A DNA stretch of 64,000 bases from Burkholderia gladioli (GCF_000959725.1 NZ_CP009323.1:372001-436000), one strand, 5' to 3'; numbered from the stretch's first letter, positions 1 through 10,856 are shown. The notes: generated by a model not told the origin, from the sequence alone. Program-made: numbers and translations.

Positions 1-770
1 TGTACCACTTCCTCGGACGGCGAGCGCATCGTCAGGGCGATCGCGTCGCGATGGCCGCTGCAGCGGCCGCACATATGGCAGGCTGCGGCGCCCTTCATGT
101 TGCGCAGCGGCACCAGCGGCGCGCAGTTGATCGGGATCACGCGATGGCCATGCTCGCCCTGCGTGTAGGAGCGGCGCCAGGCTGCTTCGTCGACCTTGAA
201 GCGCAGCGGCGCGAGCCGCGCGAGCAGCGCGAACACGCCGTTGACGGGGCACAGGTACTTGCACCAGACGCGTTTCTCGCGGCCGTAGAGCAGGCCGATC
301 ACCATCGCGGCGAAGGTCGAGCCGCCCAGCACCAGCAGCACCGCGCGCGGATACTGGTAGACGCTGACCATCTGCCCGTAGATGGTGGTGATGCCGAAGG
401 CGACGAAGGGCCAGCCGCCCCAGCGCATCCAGCGCGGGATGGCACGACCGCGCCCGAAGCGGCTGGCGAATTCGGCCAGCGCCCCTTCGGGACACAGCAC
501 GCCGCACCAGACGCGCCCCAGCATCACCATCGACAGCAGCACGAAAGGCCACCAGATGCCCCAGAACACGAACTGCGCGGCCAGCGTCAGGTTGTTCCAG
601 AGATGGGCGGTGTCGTCGGGCAGCGGCGTGAAGGCCGGCACCAGGATCAGGAACGCATAGACGGCCACCACCACCCACTGGATGCCGCGGATCAGCGCGC
701 CATGGCGCTGCATCCAGTGGCCGGCCTCGGACAGCCGGCTCCAGCGCGCGCCGCCGACCGGCGTGCTCAT
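1..770 (-). CDS. ftrD: FtrD-like 4Fe-4S polyferredoxin membrane protein (3' end outside window)
   Basis: This is a NapH-type integral membrane iron-sulfur protein, partial because its C-terminus runs off the left edge (about 256 codons are visible). The protein begins MSTPVGGARW and has several hydrophobic helices. Cysteine motifs seen are WCGVLCPEGA, CKYLCPVNG and, near the window edge, CHMCGRCSG, which would bind 4Fe-4S clusters. The ATG overlaps the stop codon of the upstream permease gene (ATGA), so the two are translationally coupled. In Bordetella and Brucella the fourth gene of ftrABCD encodes such a polyferredoxin, thought to accept electrons when Fe(II) is oxidised during uptake. The role here is inferred from the operon. 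Confidence 0.85.
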   Translation of the reverse strand, partial: MSTPVGGARWSRLSEAGHWMQRHGALIRGIQWVVVAVYAFLILVPAFTPLPDDTAHLWNNLTLAAQFVFWGIWWPFVLLSMVMLGRVWCGVLCPEGALAEFASRFGRGRAIPRWMRWGGWPFVAFGITTIYGQMVSVYQYPRAVLLVLGGSTFAAMVIGLLYGREKRVWCKYLCPVNGVFALLARLAPLRFKVDEAAWRRSYTQGEHGHRVIPINCAPLVPLRNMKGAAACHMCGRCSGHRDAIALTMRSPSEEVV

Positions 771-1609
771 GCGGGCCGCCCCGCCGCTGCGGCCGGGCGG
801 CGCGTCGCGAACTTCAGCAGCGTGTACACCACCGCCCAGTACAGTACGTAAGCCACCAGGTTGGTCAGCGCCGGATGCGCGCGATAGCCGGTCAAGGTGG
901 CGACCAGCGAGCCAACCGTGCTCGAATCGTCGAGGATCGCCGAGGTATCCCACAGCTGCGAAATGCCGAGCGGCAGGATTTCCTTGTCGATCAGCTTGTC
1001 GACGCCGGCCTCGAACAGGCCCGCGCCGAGGAACAGCAGCATGATTTCCGTGACGCGGAAGAACAGCTGCCAGGAGAACACCTTGCCGCCAAGCTGCAGC
1101 ACATAGAAGGTCAGCAGCGCCAGCGCGAGGCCGATCACCACCGCCAGCACCTGGCCGCCGCCGACATGGCCGGTCTGGCCGAAGCCCAGGCCGTAGAGGA
1201 AGATCACCGTCTCGCTGCCCTCGCGCGCGATCGCGAGCGCGACCAGCACGGCCACGCCCCACCAGTTGGCGGTCCTGGTGGTTTCCTGCAGCGATTGCTC
1301 CATCTCGCGCTTGAGCGTGCGTCCATGCTTCTTCATCCAGATCACCATCTGCACGATCAGCACGCAGGCGACCAGCACCATCGCGGTCTGGAAATAGTCC
1401 TGTGCGTCGCCCGAGAGCACCTCGGTGAAGCCGACCAGCGCGGCGCCGAGCCCGAACGCCATCAGCAGCCCGGCGCCCACGCCGAGCCACAGATACGGCA
1501 GGCCGCGACGCGTCTCGGCATCGCCATTCTTCAGCCAGGCATAGAGGATGCCGACGACCAGCAGCGCCTCGACGCTCTCGCGCCAGACGATGAACATGAT
1601 TTGACCCAT
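767..1609 (-). CDS. ftrC: FTR1-family iron permease (FtrC/EfeU-like)
   Basis: This is a 280-residue inner membrane iron permease of the OFeT/FTR1 family. Two REXXE iron-binding motifs are visible: RESVE at residues 10-14 in the first helix and REGSE at 129-133. About seven hydrophobic segments follow the family plan. The start was set at MGQIMFIVWRES because a GGAGG lies just upstream. An in-frame start 45 bases further upstream would add an unlikely arginine-rich extension. Downstream it overlaps the polyferredoxin gene by four bases, and upstream lie the cupredoxin and P19-like genes. Together these four genes match the ftrABCD ferrous iron uptake operon, in which iron is oxidised and permeated across the inner membrane. 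Confidence 0.92.
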   Translation of the reverse strand: MGQIMFIVWRESVEALLVVGILYAWLKNGDAETRRGLPYLWLGVGAGLLMAFGLGAALVGFTEVLSGDAQDYFQTAMVLVACVLIVQMVIWMKKHGRTLKREMEQSLQETTRTANWWGVAVLVALAIAREGSETVIFLYGLGFGQTGHVGGGQVLAVVIGLALALLTFYVLQLGGKVFSWQLFFRVTEIMLLFLGAGLFEAGVDKLIDKEILPLGISQLWDTSAILDDSSTVGSLVATLTGYRAHPALTNLVAYVLYWAVVYTLLKFATRRPAAAAGRPA

Positions 1610-1666
1610 TGAAACCTCCGTGTCCCGGCCGCGGCGGGACATCCGCGGCCGCACGATAAATCGGAA

Positions 1667-1999
1667 CTACTTCGCGACGATGACGCCTTGCGCCTGCTGG
1701 TGAAAATCGTCGAAGAACTTGTACTCGCCCGGCGACAGGGGCGCGATCACCACGAAGGACTCGGCGCCCGGCGCGAGCACCTTCTCCTTGCGCAGCTGGA
1801 CGCTCTCGAACTCGACGGCGCCGCGACCGGTGTTGCGAACCTCGATCTTGATGCGCTGGCCGGCCGGAACCTCGATGCGGGCCGGCTTGAGCACGCCGTC
1901 GGCCATCTCGAGCTGGAAGGTGGGCAGGTCGGCCGCCTGGGCCGCGCCGGCGAGCACCGCGGTGGCGAATGCGACGGCGAGAATCTTGGGGAATGTCAT
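1667..1999 (-). CDS. ftrB: Periplasmic cupredoxin-like protein (FtrB-type ferroxidase candidate)
   Basis: This is a 110-residue exported protein. The N-terminus MTFPKILAVAFATAVLAGA is a signal peptide ending near AQAAD. The rest resembles the cupredoxin-1/EfeO N-terminal domain, a small beta-barrel, and it ends QAQGVIVAK. In ftrABCD systems the equivalent protein is proposed to oxidise Fe(II) with bound copper before FTR1-mediated transport. The start was chosen at the signal peptide methionine; an in-frame codon eight residues upstream lacks support. The gene sits between the P19-like gene and the permease with short gaps, which indicates one operon. Copper binding and ferroxidase activity are inferred. 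Confidence 0.85.
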   Translation of the reverse strand: MTFPKILAVAFATAVLAGAAQAADLPTFQLEMADGVLKPARIEVPAGQRIKIEVRNTGRGAVEFESVQLRKEKVLAPGAESFVVIAPLSPGEYKFFDDFHQQAQGVIVAK

Positions 2000-2066
2000 T
2001 GTGCTTCTCGTGGAGGGCGGCATCGCGCGATGCCGCCCGGCCGGATCACCCGGCGGTGGAACGCGA

Positions 2067-2618
2067 TCAGTAACCGCCCTTCTTGCCGATGCCCGCGAAC
2101 GGGAAATCGTATTCGAGCGTGAACGGCTTGAACCACGGGCCGACGCCGGTTTCCTTGTCGACGTGACGGCCGAAGGCCATGTTGCCCATCTGCATCGGCG
2201 GCTTCACCGTCAGCGACAGGTGGTACTTGCCCGGGCCGGCGAGCTTGACGTTGTCGCCGTAGTGCGGGCCGTCGTTCGCGACCATGCCCATCAGCATGCC
2301 CTCGGCCTTCCACTTCGCGTCGCCCTGCTTGGTCAGCTTGTACTCGACCTGCAGATAAGGCATCCAGTCGCCTTCGGCGAAGCCGGTCGGGTTGTTCTTC
2401 ACCGCATGGATATCGGACTCGAGATGGATGTCGGAATCCGATGCCTTGCGCATCATGCCTTCCGGCTCCATCGTGATCGGCTGCAGATAGACCGCGCCGA
2501 CCTCCATGCCACCCTGGATCTGCTGCTTGCCGATCGGATACTCGGCTGCCGACGCCGACATCGCGACCAGGGCTGCGGCAAGTGCGACACCACTACGGGC
2601 GAAGGATGAAGCGAACAT
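2067..2618 (-). CDS. ftrA: P19/Tpd-family periplasmic high-affinity iron-binding protein
   Basis: This is a 183-residue secreted protein with signal peptide MFASSFARSGVALAAALVAM and cleavage near SASAAEYPIG. The mature protein has the P19 (Campylobacter) / Tpd / FetP signature, including QQIQGGMEVGAVYLQP and a Met/His/Glu-rich stretch MEPEGMMRKASDSD, residues known to bind copper and iron in P19. An AGGAG lies five bases before the ATG. It is the first gene of the ftr-like operon and follows a Fur-box-like palindrome, so it should be induced by iron limitation. The protein likely delivers iron, with copper, in the periplasm to the cupredoxin and permease encoded downstream. Confidence 0.9.
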   Translation of the reverse strand: MFASSFARSGVALAAALVAMSASAAEYPIGKQQIQGGMEVGAVYLQPITMEPEGMMRKASDSDIHLESDIHAVKNNPTGFAEGDWMPYLQVEYKLTKQGDAKWKAEGMLMGMVANDGPHYGDNVKLAGPGKYHLSLTVKPPMQMGNMAFGRHVDKETGVGPWFKPFTLEYDFPFAGIGKKGGY

Positions 2619-2698
2619 TGACACTCCTCTTTTTATCGTCAGATCGATTGACGTCGCCCGGTCTCGTGCCGGGCGGCGGGGATACTTAAGAACGTTAA

Positions 2699-2713
2699 TG
2701 CGAACCATTCTCA
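2699..2713 (-). promoter_or_regulatory. Fur-box-like operator upstream of the ftr operon
   Basis: On the minus strand the sequence reads TGAGAAT-G-GTTCGCA, a 7-1-7 imperfect inverted repeat. It fits the Fur consensus TGATAATnATTATCA and the TGAGAAT half-site common in betaproteobacteria. It lies 80-95 bases upstream of the P19-like start codon, inside an AT-rich stretch that contrasts with its GC-rich surroundings. Iron-responsive repression of the downstream operon is inferred. Confidence 0.7.
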
Positions 2714-2872
2714 ATAATTGGGGAGTGTAGCATCGAATCTCGCGGGGAACAAACAGGGAAGAAATTCAAGCCCTTGATATGGAAAGGATTTCGGAAGAAT
2801 CCGATAGGCGGAATGGAATATACCGACCCAGCCCTTGGGAGGGACGGATCGGCGAGCGGCACATGCACGGTG

Positions 2873-4963
<2,091 letters not shown>

Positions 4964-5309
4964 GGATCGAGGGCCTGGCCGCGTGCAAAAGAGTATTTTA
5001 GCGCTTCGGTCAATAGCGGGCTGACCGTTAGGCGCAGCCTGCCGCGATATCGACGCCAGGACGCTAGGAGCCTCCTCCAAGGATGTCTGCCTCGGACTCC
5101 AACACGCGTTCGATGGCCGTTTCGCGCCACCGATACCTGCAACGACACCCCGGCTTTGGCCGAAACCAGGCCGCAATTCGCTACAATAGCCGGATTCGCG
5201 CCGCTCGCCCCGGCATCGGCGCCGTCCGCTGGCCCGCCCCCGTCATCACATGGGACGCGTTGGGAACCGGACCCTGATTTCATTTCACCACTACTGCTGC
5301 GAAATCATC
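4964..5309. other. Divergent intergenic region between uvrB and the aminotransferase gene
   Basis: These 346 bases hold no convincing gene. A TACAAT hexamer at 5182-5187, 123 bases before the aminotransferase ATG, is a plausible -10 element for the rightward gene, although no good -35 stands 17 bases upstream. Nothing resembling a LexA operator was found on the uvrB side. Confidence 0.5.
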
Positions 5310-6509
5310 ATGTCGCTCTTCTCCGCTGTCGAACTCGCGCCCCGCGATCCGATCCTGGGCCTCAACGAAGCGTTCAATGCCGATACGCGCCCGACCAAGG
5401 TGAACCTCGGCGTCGGCGTCTACACCAACGAGGAAGGCAAGATCCCGCTGCTGCGCGCCGTGGCCGATGCGGAAAAGGCACGCGTCGCAGCCGGCCTGCC
5501 GCGCGGCTACCTGCCGATCGATGGGATCGCCGCCTATGACGCGGCCGTGCAGAAGCTGCTGCTTGGCAAGGATTCGGCACTGATCGCGGCCGGCCGCGTC
5601 GTGACGGCACAGGCCATCGGCGGCACCGGCGCGCTGAAGATCGGCGCGGACTTCCTGCGCACGCTGAACCCGAACGCCAAGGTCGCGATCAGCGACCCGA
5701 GCTGGGAAAACCACCGCGCGCTGTTCGAGACGGCCGGCTTCAAGGTCGAGGCCTACCCGTACTACGACGCGGCCACCCACGGCGTGAACTTCGACGCGAT
5801 GCTCGCCGCGCTGAACAGCTACGAGGCAGGCACCATCGTCGTGCTGCACGCCTGCTGCCACAACCCGACCGGCGTCGACCTGAGCGACGCGCAATGGGCG
5901 CAGGTCGTCGAGGTCGTGAAGGCGCGCCAACTGGTGCCCTTCCTCGACATCGCCTACCAGGGCTTCGGCGAAGACCTCGAAGCCGACGCGGCGGCTGTGC
6001 GCCTGTTCGCGGCGGCCGACCTGAACGTGTTCGTGTCCTCGTCGTTCTCGAAGTCGTTCTCGCTGTACGGCGAACGCATCGGCGCGCTGTCGATCATCAC
6101 CTCGAGCAAGGACGAAGCCACGCGCGTGCTCTCGCAGCTCAAGCGCGTGATCCGCACGAACTACTCGAACCCGCCGACCCATGGCGGCGCCCTGGTCTCG
6201 GCCGTGCTGGCCTCGCCGGAGCTGTACGCCTCGTGGGTGCAGGAACTGGGCGAGATGCGCGATCGCATCCGCGCGATGCGCAACGGCCTGGTCGAACGCC
6301 TGAAGGCAAGCGGCGTGGATCGTGATTTCGGCTTCATCAATGCACAACGCGGCATGTTCTCGTACTCGGGCCTGACTGCGGCGCAAGTCGACCGCCTGCG
6401 CGAAGAATTCGGCATCTATGCCGTCAGCACGGGCCGGATCTGCGTGGCCGCGCTGAACACGCGCAACATCGACGCGGTCGCGGCCGCGGTTGCCGCCGTC
6501 CTGAAGTAA
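5310..6509 (+). CDS. tyrB: Aromatic-amino-acid/aspartate aminotransferase (class I)
   Basis: This 399-residue PLP-dependent class I aminotransferase resembles TyrB/AspC and moves amino groups between aromatic amino acids or aspartate and 2-oxoglutarate. The start is MSLFSAVELAPRDPILG, the usual N-terminus of the Ia subgroup. The catalytic lysine is K248 in SSFSKSFSLYGERIGAL, the cofactor ligands HNPTG are around residue 185, and D213/Y216 occur in DIAYQGF. Substrate preference (aromatic versus aspartate) cannot be decided from sequence alone. It is monocistronic and ends before a strong terminator. Confidence 0.93.
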   Translation: MSLFSAVELAPRDPILGLNEAFNADTRPTKVNLGVGVYTNEEGKIPLLRAVADAEKARVAAGLPRGYLPIDGIAAYDAAVQKLLLGKDSALIAAGRVVTAQAIGGTGALKIGADFLRTLNPNAKVAISDPSWENHRALFETAGFKVEAYPYYDAATHGVNFDAMLAALNSYEAGTIVVLHACCHNPTGVDLSDAQWAQVVEVVKARQLVPFLDIAYQGFGEDLEADAAAVRLFAAADLNVFVSSSFSKSFSLYGERIGALSIITSSKDEATRVLSQLKRVIRTNYSNPPTHGGALVSAVLASPELYASWVQELGEMRDRIRAMRNGLVERLKASGVDRDFGFINAQRGMFSYSGLTAAQVDRLREEFGIYAVSTGRICVAALNTRNIDAVAAAVAAVLK

Positions 6510-6546
6510 GCCTGCCGGCACGATCGAATCGCGCCGGTTTGCCTCG

Positions 6547-6572
6547 AAAACGCGCTCTGTGGAGCGCGTTTT
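6547..6572 (+). terminator. Rho-independent terminator after tyrB
   Basis: An 11-bp perfect stem (AAAACGCGCTC / GAGCGCGTTTT) with a TGTG loop is followed by T residues. The A and T runs on both sides make it suitable as a bidirectional terminator between two convergent genes. Confidence 0.88.
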
Positions 6573-6593
6573 TCATTGGTGCGATTGTCGGCC

Positions 6594-7382
6594 TTACTGC
6601 ATGAACCAGCCGTGGCTGACCACGAAGGATTGGCCCGTGAGCGCGGCGCTCGGGAAGGCCGACAGGAACAGCACCGTCTTGGCGACGTCTTCCACCGTGG
6701 TGAATACGCCGTCGACGGTATTGCCGAGCATTACCTTCTTGATGACGTCCTCCTCGCTGATACCGAGCTCCTTGGACTGCTCGGGGATCTGCTTGTCGAC
6801 CAGCGGCGTGCGCACGAAGCCCGGGCAGACCACATGCGAGCGCACATTGCGCTTCGCGCCTTCCTTGGCCAGCACGCGCGCCAGGCCCAGCAGGCCGTGC
6901 TTGGCCGTCACGTAGGCCGACTTCAGCGGCGAGGCCTCGTGCGAGTGCACCGAGCCCATGTAGATCACCACGCCACCGCGATCGTCCTTGTACATGTGCT
7001 TGAGCGCGGCCTTGGTGGTCAGGAAGGCGCCGTCGACGTGGATCGCCTGCATCTTCTTCCAGTCCGAGAACGAGTAGTTCTCGATCGGATTGACGATCTG
7101 GATGCCCGCGTTCGAGACCAGGATGTCGACCGAGCCGAACTCGGCGGCGACCTTGTCGATGCCGGCATTGACGGCGTCCTCGTTGGTGACGTCCATCGCC
7201 ACGCCGATCGCCTTGCCGCCGGCCGTCTTGATCTGCTCGGCCACGGCGTTCGCGCCGTCCTGGTTCAGGTCGGCGATCGCCACGGCGGCGCCCGCCTTGG
7301 CCAGTTCCAGCGCGATTTCCTTGCCGATGCCGCTCGCGGCGCCGGTGACCACGGCAACCTTGCCGTCCAGTTTCGAATCCAT
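6594..7382 (-). CDS. bdhA: 3-hydroxybutyrate dehydrogenase (SDR family)
   Basis: This 262-residue classical short-chain dehydrogenase interconverts 3-hydroxybutyrate and acetoacetate with NAD+, a step in polyhydroxybutyrate use. Visible elements are the cofactor motif TGAASGIG (13-20), NAG (91-93), and the catalytic triad S144, Y157, K161 (SAYVTAK). The C-terminus GWFMQ matches the family's conserved GW..Q ending. The ATG with MDSKLDGK was chosen because GGGAGA stands at a proper distance; an upstream frame extension is unlikely. Assignment to 3-HBDH rather than another SDR rests on length and overall similarity. Confidence 0.87.
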   Translation of the reverse strand: MDSKLDGKVAVVTGAASGIGKEIALELAKAGAAVAIADLNQDGANAVAEQIKTAGGKAIGVAMDVTNEDAVNAGIDKVAAEFGSVDILVSNAGIQIVNPIENYSFSDWKKMQAIHVDGAFLTTKAALKHMYKDDRGGVVIYMGSVHSHEASPLKSAYVTAKHGLLGLARVLAKEGAKRNVRSHVVCPGFVRTPLVDKQIPEQSKELGISEEDVIKKVMLGNTVDGVFTTVEDVAKTVLFLSAFPSAALTGQSFVVSHGWFMQ

Positions 7383-7563
7383 TTCGACGTCTCCCGATTC
7401 AGTGCTCAGATCCAATGAAATCATTGCCGGGCCCTGCGCGACAAGCCGGCCGTTCGGCCAGGTGCCGCCGCAGGCGCGGCGCTGCTATTGTGCATGAAGC
7501 CTCCTGCATGCTGTCGGCAAACGGGCTAAGCTAGCCGCTGTCCCAAATTCGAGGAGAGTGAGG

Positions 7564-8535
7564 ATGAATTACAGGCGATTGGGCCGGTCCGGGCTGCAGG
7601 TCAGCGAATTGTCGATCGGCTCGTGGGTCACCTATGGCAACCAGGTCGATCATCGAGCCGCGCGCGAGTCGCTGGCCGCGGCACGTGACGCAGGCATCAA
7701 TTTCTTCGACAACGCCGAAGTCTATGCGAAGGGGCAGTCCGAGGAAATCATGGGCGAGGCGCTGAAGGCGCTCGGCTGGTCGCGCGTCAGCTACGTGGTG
7801 TCGACCAAGTTCTTCTGGGGTCTGGCGGAAGCGCCGAACCAGTATCACACGCTGAATCGCAAGTACCTGATGGACGCGATCGACGGCTCGCTGCGTCGCT
7901 TGCAACTGGATTACGTCGATCTGGTGTTCTGTCATCGACCGGATCCGAACACGCCGATCGAGGAAACGGTCTGGGCGATGAGCGATATGATCGCGCGCGG
8001 CAAGGCGCTCTACTGGGGCACCTCGGAATGGAGCGCCGACGAGATCCGGGCCGCCTACGAGATTGCCGAGCGGCATCATCTGCACAAGCCGGTGATGGAG
8101 CAGCCGCAGTACAACCTGTTTCATCGCCGCCGCGTCGAACAGGAATACCATCGGCTCTACGAGGACATCGGCCTGGGCCTGACTACTTGGAGCCCGCTGG
8201 CCTCGGGGCTGCTGACCGGCAAGTATCGCGACGGCGTACCGGCCGGCAGCCGGGCTGCGGTGCAGGGTTATGACTGGCTGCGCGAGCAGTTGACACATCC
8301 GGCGAAAAACGAAGCCGTCGGCAAGCTCGCGAAGGTCGCCGACGAGCTCGGCTGCACGCTCGCCCAACTCGCGATCGCCTGGACGCTCAAGAATCCGAAC
8401 GTCAGCACCGTGATTACCGGCGCCTCGCGTGTCGAGCAGATCGGCGAGAACATGAAGGCCGTCGAGGTTGCCGCACGTATCACGCCGGAATTGAAGCAGC
8501 GCATCGAGGAAATCGTCGGCGACCAGGCGCAGTAG
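7564..8535 (+). CDS. Aldo/keto reductase, KCAB/YghZ-like
   Basis: This 323-residue NADPH-dependent aldo/keto reductase has the AKR tetrad D49, Y54, K82 and H124 ([22 protein letters not shown]). The insert and C-terminal [16 protein letters not shown] match the potassium-channel-beta-like/AKR14 group, which reduces small aldehydes and methylglyoxal. A GAGGAGAG ribosome site precedes the ATG; a GTG two codons upstream is in frame but overlaps that site. It stands alone between the SDR gene (divergent) and rlmJ. The substrate is unknown. Confidence 0.88.
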   Translation: MNYRRLGRSGLQVSELSIGSWVTYGNQVDHRAARESLAAARDAGINFFDNAEVYAKGQSEEIMGEALKALGWSRVSYVVSTKFFWGLAEAPNQYHTLNRKYLMDAIDGSLRRLQLDYVDLVFCHRPDPNTPIEETVWAMSDMIARGKALYWGTSEWSADEIRAAYEIAERHHLHKPVMEQPQYNLFHRRRVEQEYHRLYEDIGLGLTTWSPLASGLLTGKYRDGVPAGSRAAVQGYDWLREQLTHPAKNEAVGKLAKVADELGCTLAQLAIAWTLKNPNVSTVITGASRVEQIGENMKAVEVAARITPELKQRIEEIVGDQAQ

Positions 8536-8647
8536 GCACGGTCGCGTACAATACCCGGCCGCGCGAGTCCCGCGGGCCGGCGCCGCCTTGGTGGCGCCGG
8601 CATCGCGCTCGCGCCATCGAATCCGATTTTCTACGTCTTATCCTGCC

Positions 8648-9493
8648 ATGTTCAGTTATCGCCACGCATTCCATGCCGGCAACCATGCCGACGTGCTGAA
8701 GCACGCCGTCGTCGTCCAGTTGCTTCATTACCTGAACAAGAAGGACAAGTCGTACTGGTATATCGATACGCATGCCGGCGCCGGGATCTACGCGCTCGAT
8801 GAAGGTTTCGCCGCCAAGACGGCAGAATACGAGACTGGCATCGAGAAGCTGTGGAATGCCGACGACCTGCCGGCTGCCCTGGCCGATTATGTCGCCGAGA
8901 CTCGCGCCTGCAATGAAACCCCGGATCTGCGCTTCTACCCTGGCTCGCCCTACTTCGCCTGGCGCCTGCTGCGCGAACAGGATCGGATGCGGTTGTTCGA
9001 GGCGCACAGCACCGAGATCGGCGTTCTGCGGCACAACTTCCGCGATGCCGGTCGTCGAGCGATGATTTTCGCGGCCGACGGCTTCGAAGGACTCAAGGCA
9101 CTGCTGCCGCCCGCACCGAGGCGCGCCCTGGTGCTGATCGATCCTTCGTATGAAGACAAGCGTGACTACGCTCGGACAATTACGTGCGTGGAAGAAGGTT
9201 TGAAGCGCTTTTCGACCGGCTGTTATGCGATCTGGTATCCGCAGGTGAAACGCCCGGAATCGGAGCGGTTCCCGGATCAGTTGAAGCGCCTGCAAACCAC
9301 CAACTGGCTGCACCTGACGCTGACCGTCAGCAACCCGCCAGCTGACGGCTTCGGGCTCTATGGAAGCGGGATGTTCATTCTGAATCCGCCCTACACGCTG
9401 GCGGAGTCGATGCGAGAAGCCCTGCCATACCTGGTCGAGACATTGGGCCAGGACGGCGGTGCCAAGTTCGGCATCGAGTTGCGCAGCGCCTGA
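8648..9493 (+). CDS. rlmJ: 23S rRNA (adenine(2030)-N6)-methyltransferase
   Basis: RlmJ methylates N6 of A2030 in 23S rRNA using S-adenosylmethionine. The 281-residue protein starts with the diagnostic MFSYRHAFHAGNHADVLKH. The SAM motif I region YIDTHAGAGIY lies near residue 38. The catalytic N6-methyltransferase motif is DPSYE at 165-169, where many homologues have DPPY. The frame is open 60 bases further upstream, but family alignment supports this ATG. A TACAAT at 8547-8552 may be its -10 element. Confidence 0.95.
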   Translation: MFSYRHAFHAGNHADVLKHAVVVQLLHYLNKKDKSYWYIDTHAGAGIYALDEGFAAKTAEYETGIEKLWNADDLPAALADYVAETRACNETPDLRFYPGSPYFAWRLLREQDRMRLFEAHSTEIGVLRHNFRDAGRRAMIFAADGFEGLKALLPPAPRRALVLIDPSYEDKRDYARTITCVEEGLKRFSTGCYAIWYPQVKRPESERFPDQLKRLQTTNWLHLTLTVSNPPADGFGLYGSGMFILNPPYTLAESMREALPYLVETLGQDGGAKFGIELRSA

Positions 9494-9514
9494 TACGCAC
9501 GCGCCGCATTTGTC

Positions 9515-9826
9515 TTATCGGCGCGGCCCCGAATCGGTTGGGACGCGAATATAGGGAGCGACGATCAACGGCGTTTGTTGATTGTCCTGCGGCAACTGTG
9601 CAGGCTGCCGAATTTGCGCAGGCGCCACGATCGGGGCCGGATTCAGCGGAGCGGTCTGCAGCACGACACCTGAACGACCGTCGTGGATACCGGTTTGGGT
9701 GTCGAGCACAACTGGCGGCCGATCTTCCTTCGCCATCACATGGCCGCCCCCGGCCATCACGACAAGCATCGCTGCCATCCAGGCACACCGAGCTCCGGCG
9801 CGGCGGAGAGAGATTCCCTGGTTCAT
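9515..9826 (-). CDS. Small exported hypothetical protein, proline/glutamine-rich
   Basis: This 103-residue protein of unknown function begins MNQGISLRRAGARCAWMAAM, a twin-Arg-poor Sec-type signal peptide, with cleavage near HVMAKED. The mature part is low complexity and rich in Pro, Gln and Val (APIVAPAQIRQPAQLP), with no catalytic motif. The ATG was chosen because GAGG lies nine bases upstream; an in-frame ATG nine bases earlier would leave no room for a ribosome site. It is convergent with rlmJ. A periplasmic or surface location is inferred. Confidence 0.6.
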   Translation of the reverse strand: MNQGISLRRAGARCAWMAAMLVVMAGGGHVMAKEDRPPVVLDTQTGIHDGRSGVVLQTAPLNPAPIVAPAQIRQPAQLPQDNQQTPLIVAPYIRVPTDSGPRR

Positions 9827-9914
9827 GCCATCCATCCTCGCTGTCGTGTCCATGTCGAAACGATACAGCCGCTCCCCGAGCACGCGCTAGACGCCCAGAA
9901 CCCCAAAAAGCAAA

Positions 9915-9935
9915 AGCCCCGACAATTTCGGGGCT
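9915..9935 (-). terminator. Rho-independent terminator after the DUF3563 gene
   Basis: An 8-bp stem AGCCCCGA/TCGGGGCT with a 5-base loop is followed on the minus strand by TTTTGCTTTTT. It lies 47 bases beyond the DUF3563 stop codon. Confidence 0.85.
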
Positions 9936-9981
9936 CTTCATGCTTCGCATGCTCAGCGCATGCGACCGACGCCGGTAAGAC

Positions 9982-10128
9982 TTACAGCGAGTAGCCGTTC
10001 GTTTCGAGGGCGCGAATGCGCTGCTCGAGTTGAACGATGTCGCTCGACGAGGCCAGGTAGGCTTCGCGACGCTCACGCTCAGCGGATTCGAACCAGTAGC
10101 TCAGCTTTTCAACGATGTAGGCAACCAT
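9982..10128 (-). CDS. DUF3563 family small protein
   Basis: A 48-residue open frame encodes MVAYIVEKLSYWFESAERER followed by a helical segment ending ALETNGYSL. It matches the DUF3563 family of short proteins common in Burkholderiales; the function is unknown. The protein is amphipathic and acidic/basic-rich, with no membrane segment. GGAGAG stands seven bases before the ATG, a consensus-like promoter lies upstream and a strong terminator follows, so this is a genuine monocistronic gene. Its size is below usual gene-finder cut-offs. Confidence 0.85.
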   Translation of the reverse strand: MVAYIVEKLSYWFESAERERREAYLASSSDIVQLEQRIRALETNGYSL

Positions 10129-10173
10129 GATGCTCTCCAAGGAAGTTTGAGATCCCCCGGTGAATCTGGATAA

Positions 10174-10198
10174 GGGATATCCCGTATAGGGTTATCCC
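10174..10198. promoter_or_regulatory. Tandem GGGATATCCC / GGGTTATCCC palindromes
   Basis: Two 10-base palindromic elements (10174-10183 and 10189-10198) are spaced 15 bases centre to centre. They sit at and just downstream of the expected start of DUF3563 transcription, where a repressor would act. The cognate regulator is not known. Confidence 0.45.
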
Positions 10199-10200
10199 GA

Positions 10201-10229
10201 ATTATAGCGAGAGCGCACCAGTTTGCTAA
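10201..10229 (-). promoter_or_regulatory. Sigma-70 type promoter for the DUF3563 gene
   Basis: On the minus strand TTAGCA, a 17-base spacer and a perfect TATAAT precede the DUF3563 gene. The expected start point is near 10194, giving a 5' UTR of about 65 bases. Confidence 0.7.
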
Positions 10230-10325
10230 TGAAATGCACGAATGGATGGCATGCCAATTTGGAATAATTGACCAACATTTCCATCAACCCGTTGATTCAC
10301 AAGGATATATCCGGAAAAGGCGCGA

Positions 10326-10751
10326 TCAAAACTGTCGTCGCGTCGCACCACAATGGTGCTCATTCGGGGCAGCCAGTTCTTCGAGAATCGGGCAGTCCGG
10401 ACGATCGTCGCCGTGACAGTGGGCGGCGAGCTTTGCCAACGTATTGCGCATATCGGTCAGCTCGGCGATGCGTTTATCGAGCTCCGATACGTGCTCGAGC
10501 GCGATCACCTTCACCTCTGCGCTTGCTCTCGCACGGTCCTGCCAGAGCGCCAGAAGCTTGCGCACATCGTCAACAAGAAAACCAAGGCGACGCGCTTGCC
10601 GGATGAATTTCAGCAGGTGGACCTCGTTGCCGCCGTAAGTGCGATAACCCGCGTCAGTACGCTGGACCGGCTCGATCAGGCCGACACTTTCGTAATAACG
10701 AATCATCTTTGCGCTGACGCCCGATGCGCGCGCGGCTTCACTGATATTCAC
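10326..10751 (-). CDS. cueR: CueR-type Cu(I)-responsive MerR family regulator
   Basis: This 141-residue MerR family activator has an N-terminal winged helix-turn-helix (MNISEAARASGVSAKMIRYY) and a dimerisation helix. The metal loop CHGDDRPDC contains the C-x7-C pair that binds Cu(I), Ag(I) or Au(I) in CueR. The start codon is GTG, with AGGAGG five bases upstream. The C-terminus carries an extra HHCGATRRQF tail. No copper ATPase or chaperone gene lies beside it, and I found no CueR operator locally, so its targets are probably elsewhere. CueR rather than HmrR/CadR is favoured by the loop spacing. Confidence 0.88.
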   Translation of the reverse strand: MNISEAARASGVSAKMIRYYESVGLIEPVQRTDAGYRTYGGNEVHLLKFIRQARRLGFLVDDVRKLLALWQDRARASAEVKVIALEHVSELDKRIAELTDMRNTLAKLAAHCHGDDRPDCPILEELAAPNEHHCGATRRQF

Positions 10752-10856
10752 GTTGCCCTCCTGATCAATTTCTTCCAGATCTTAGCGCGATGACAAGATG
10801 CTTGTGCGTAAGGGGATATGCATGGAAAGCTGCGTTTGGGCAATGCAAAAAGACAA

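Noticed and set aside
4964..5100. LexA box upstream of uvrB
   Set aside because: No CTGT-N8-ACAG sequence is present in the 5' region.
10752..10856. A CueR operator and copper efflux gene next to cueR
   Set aside because: No ACCTTCC-type palindrome and no ATPase or chaperone gene were found beside the regulator.
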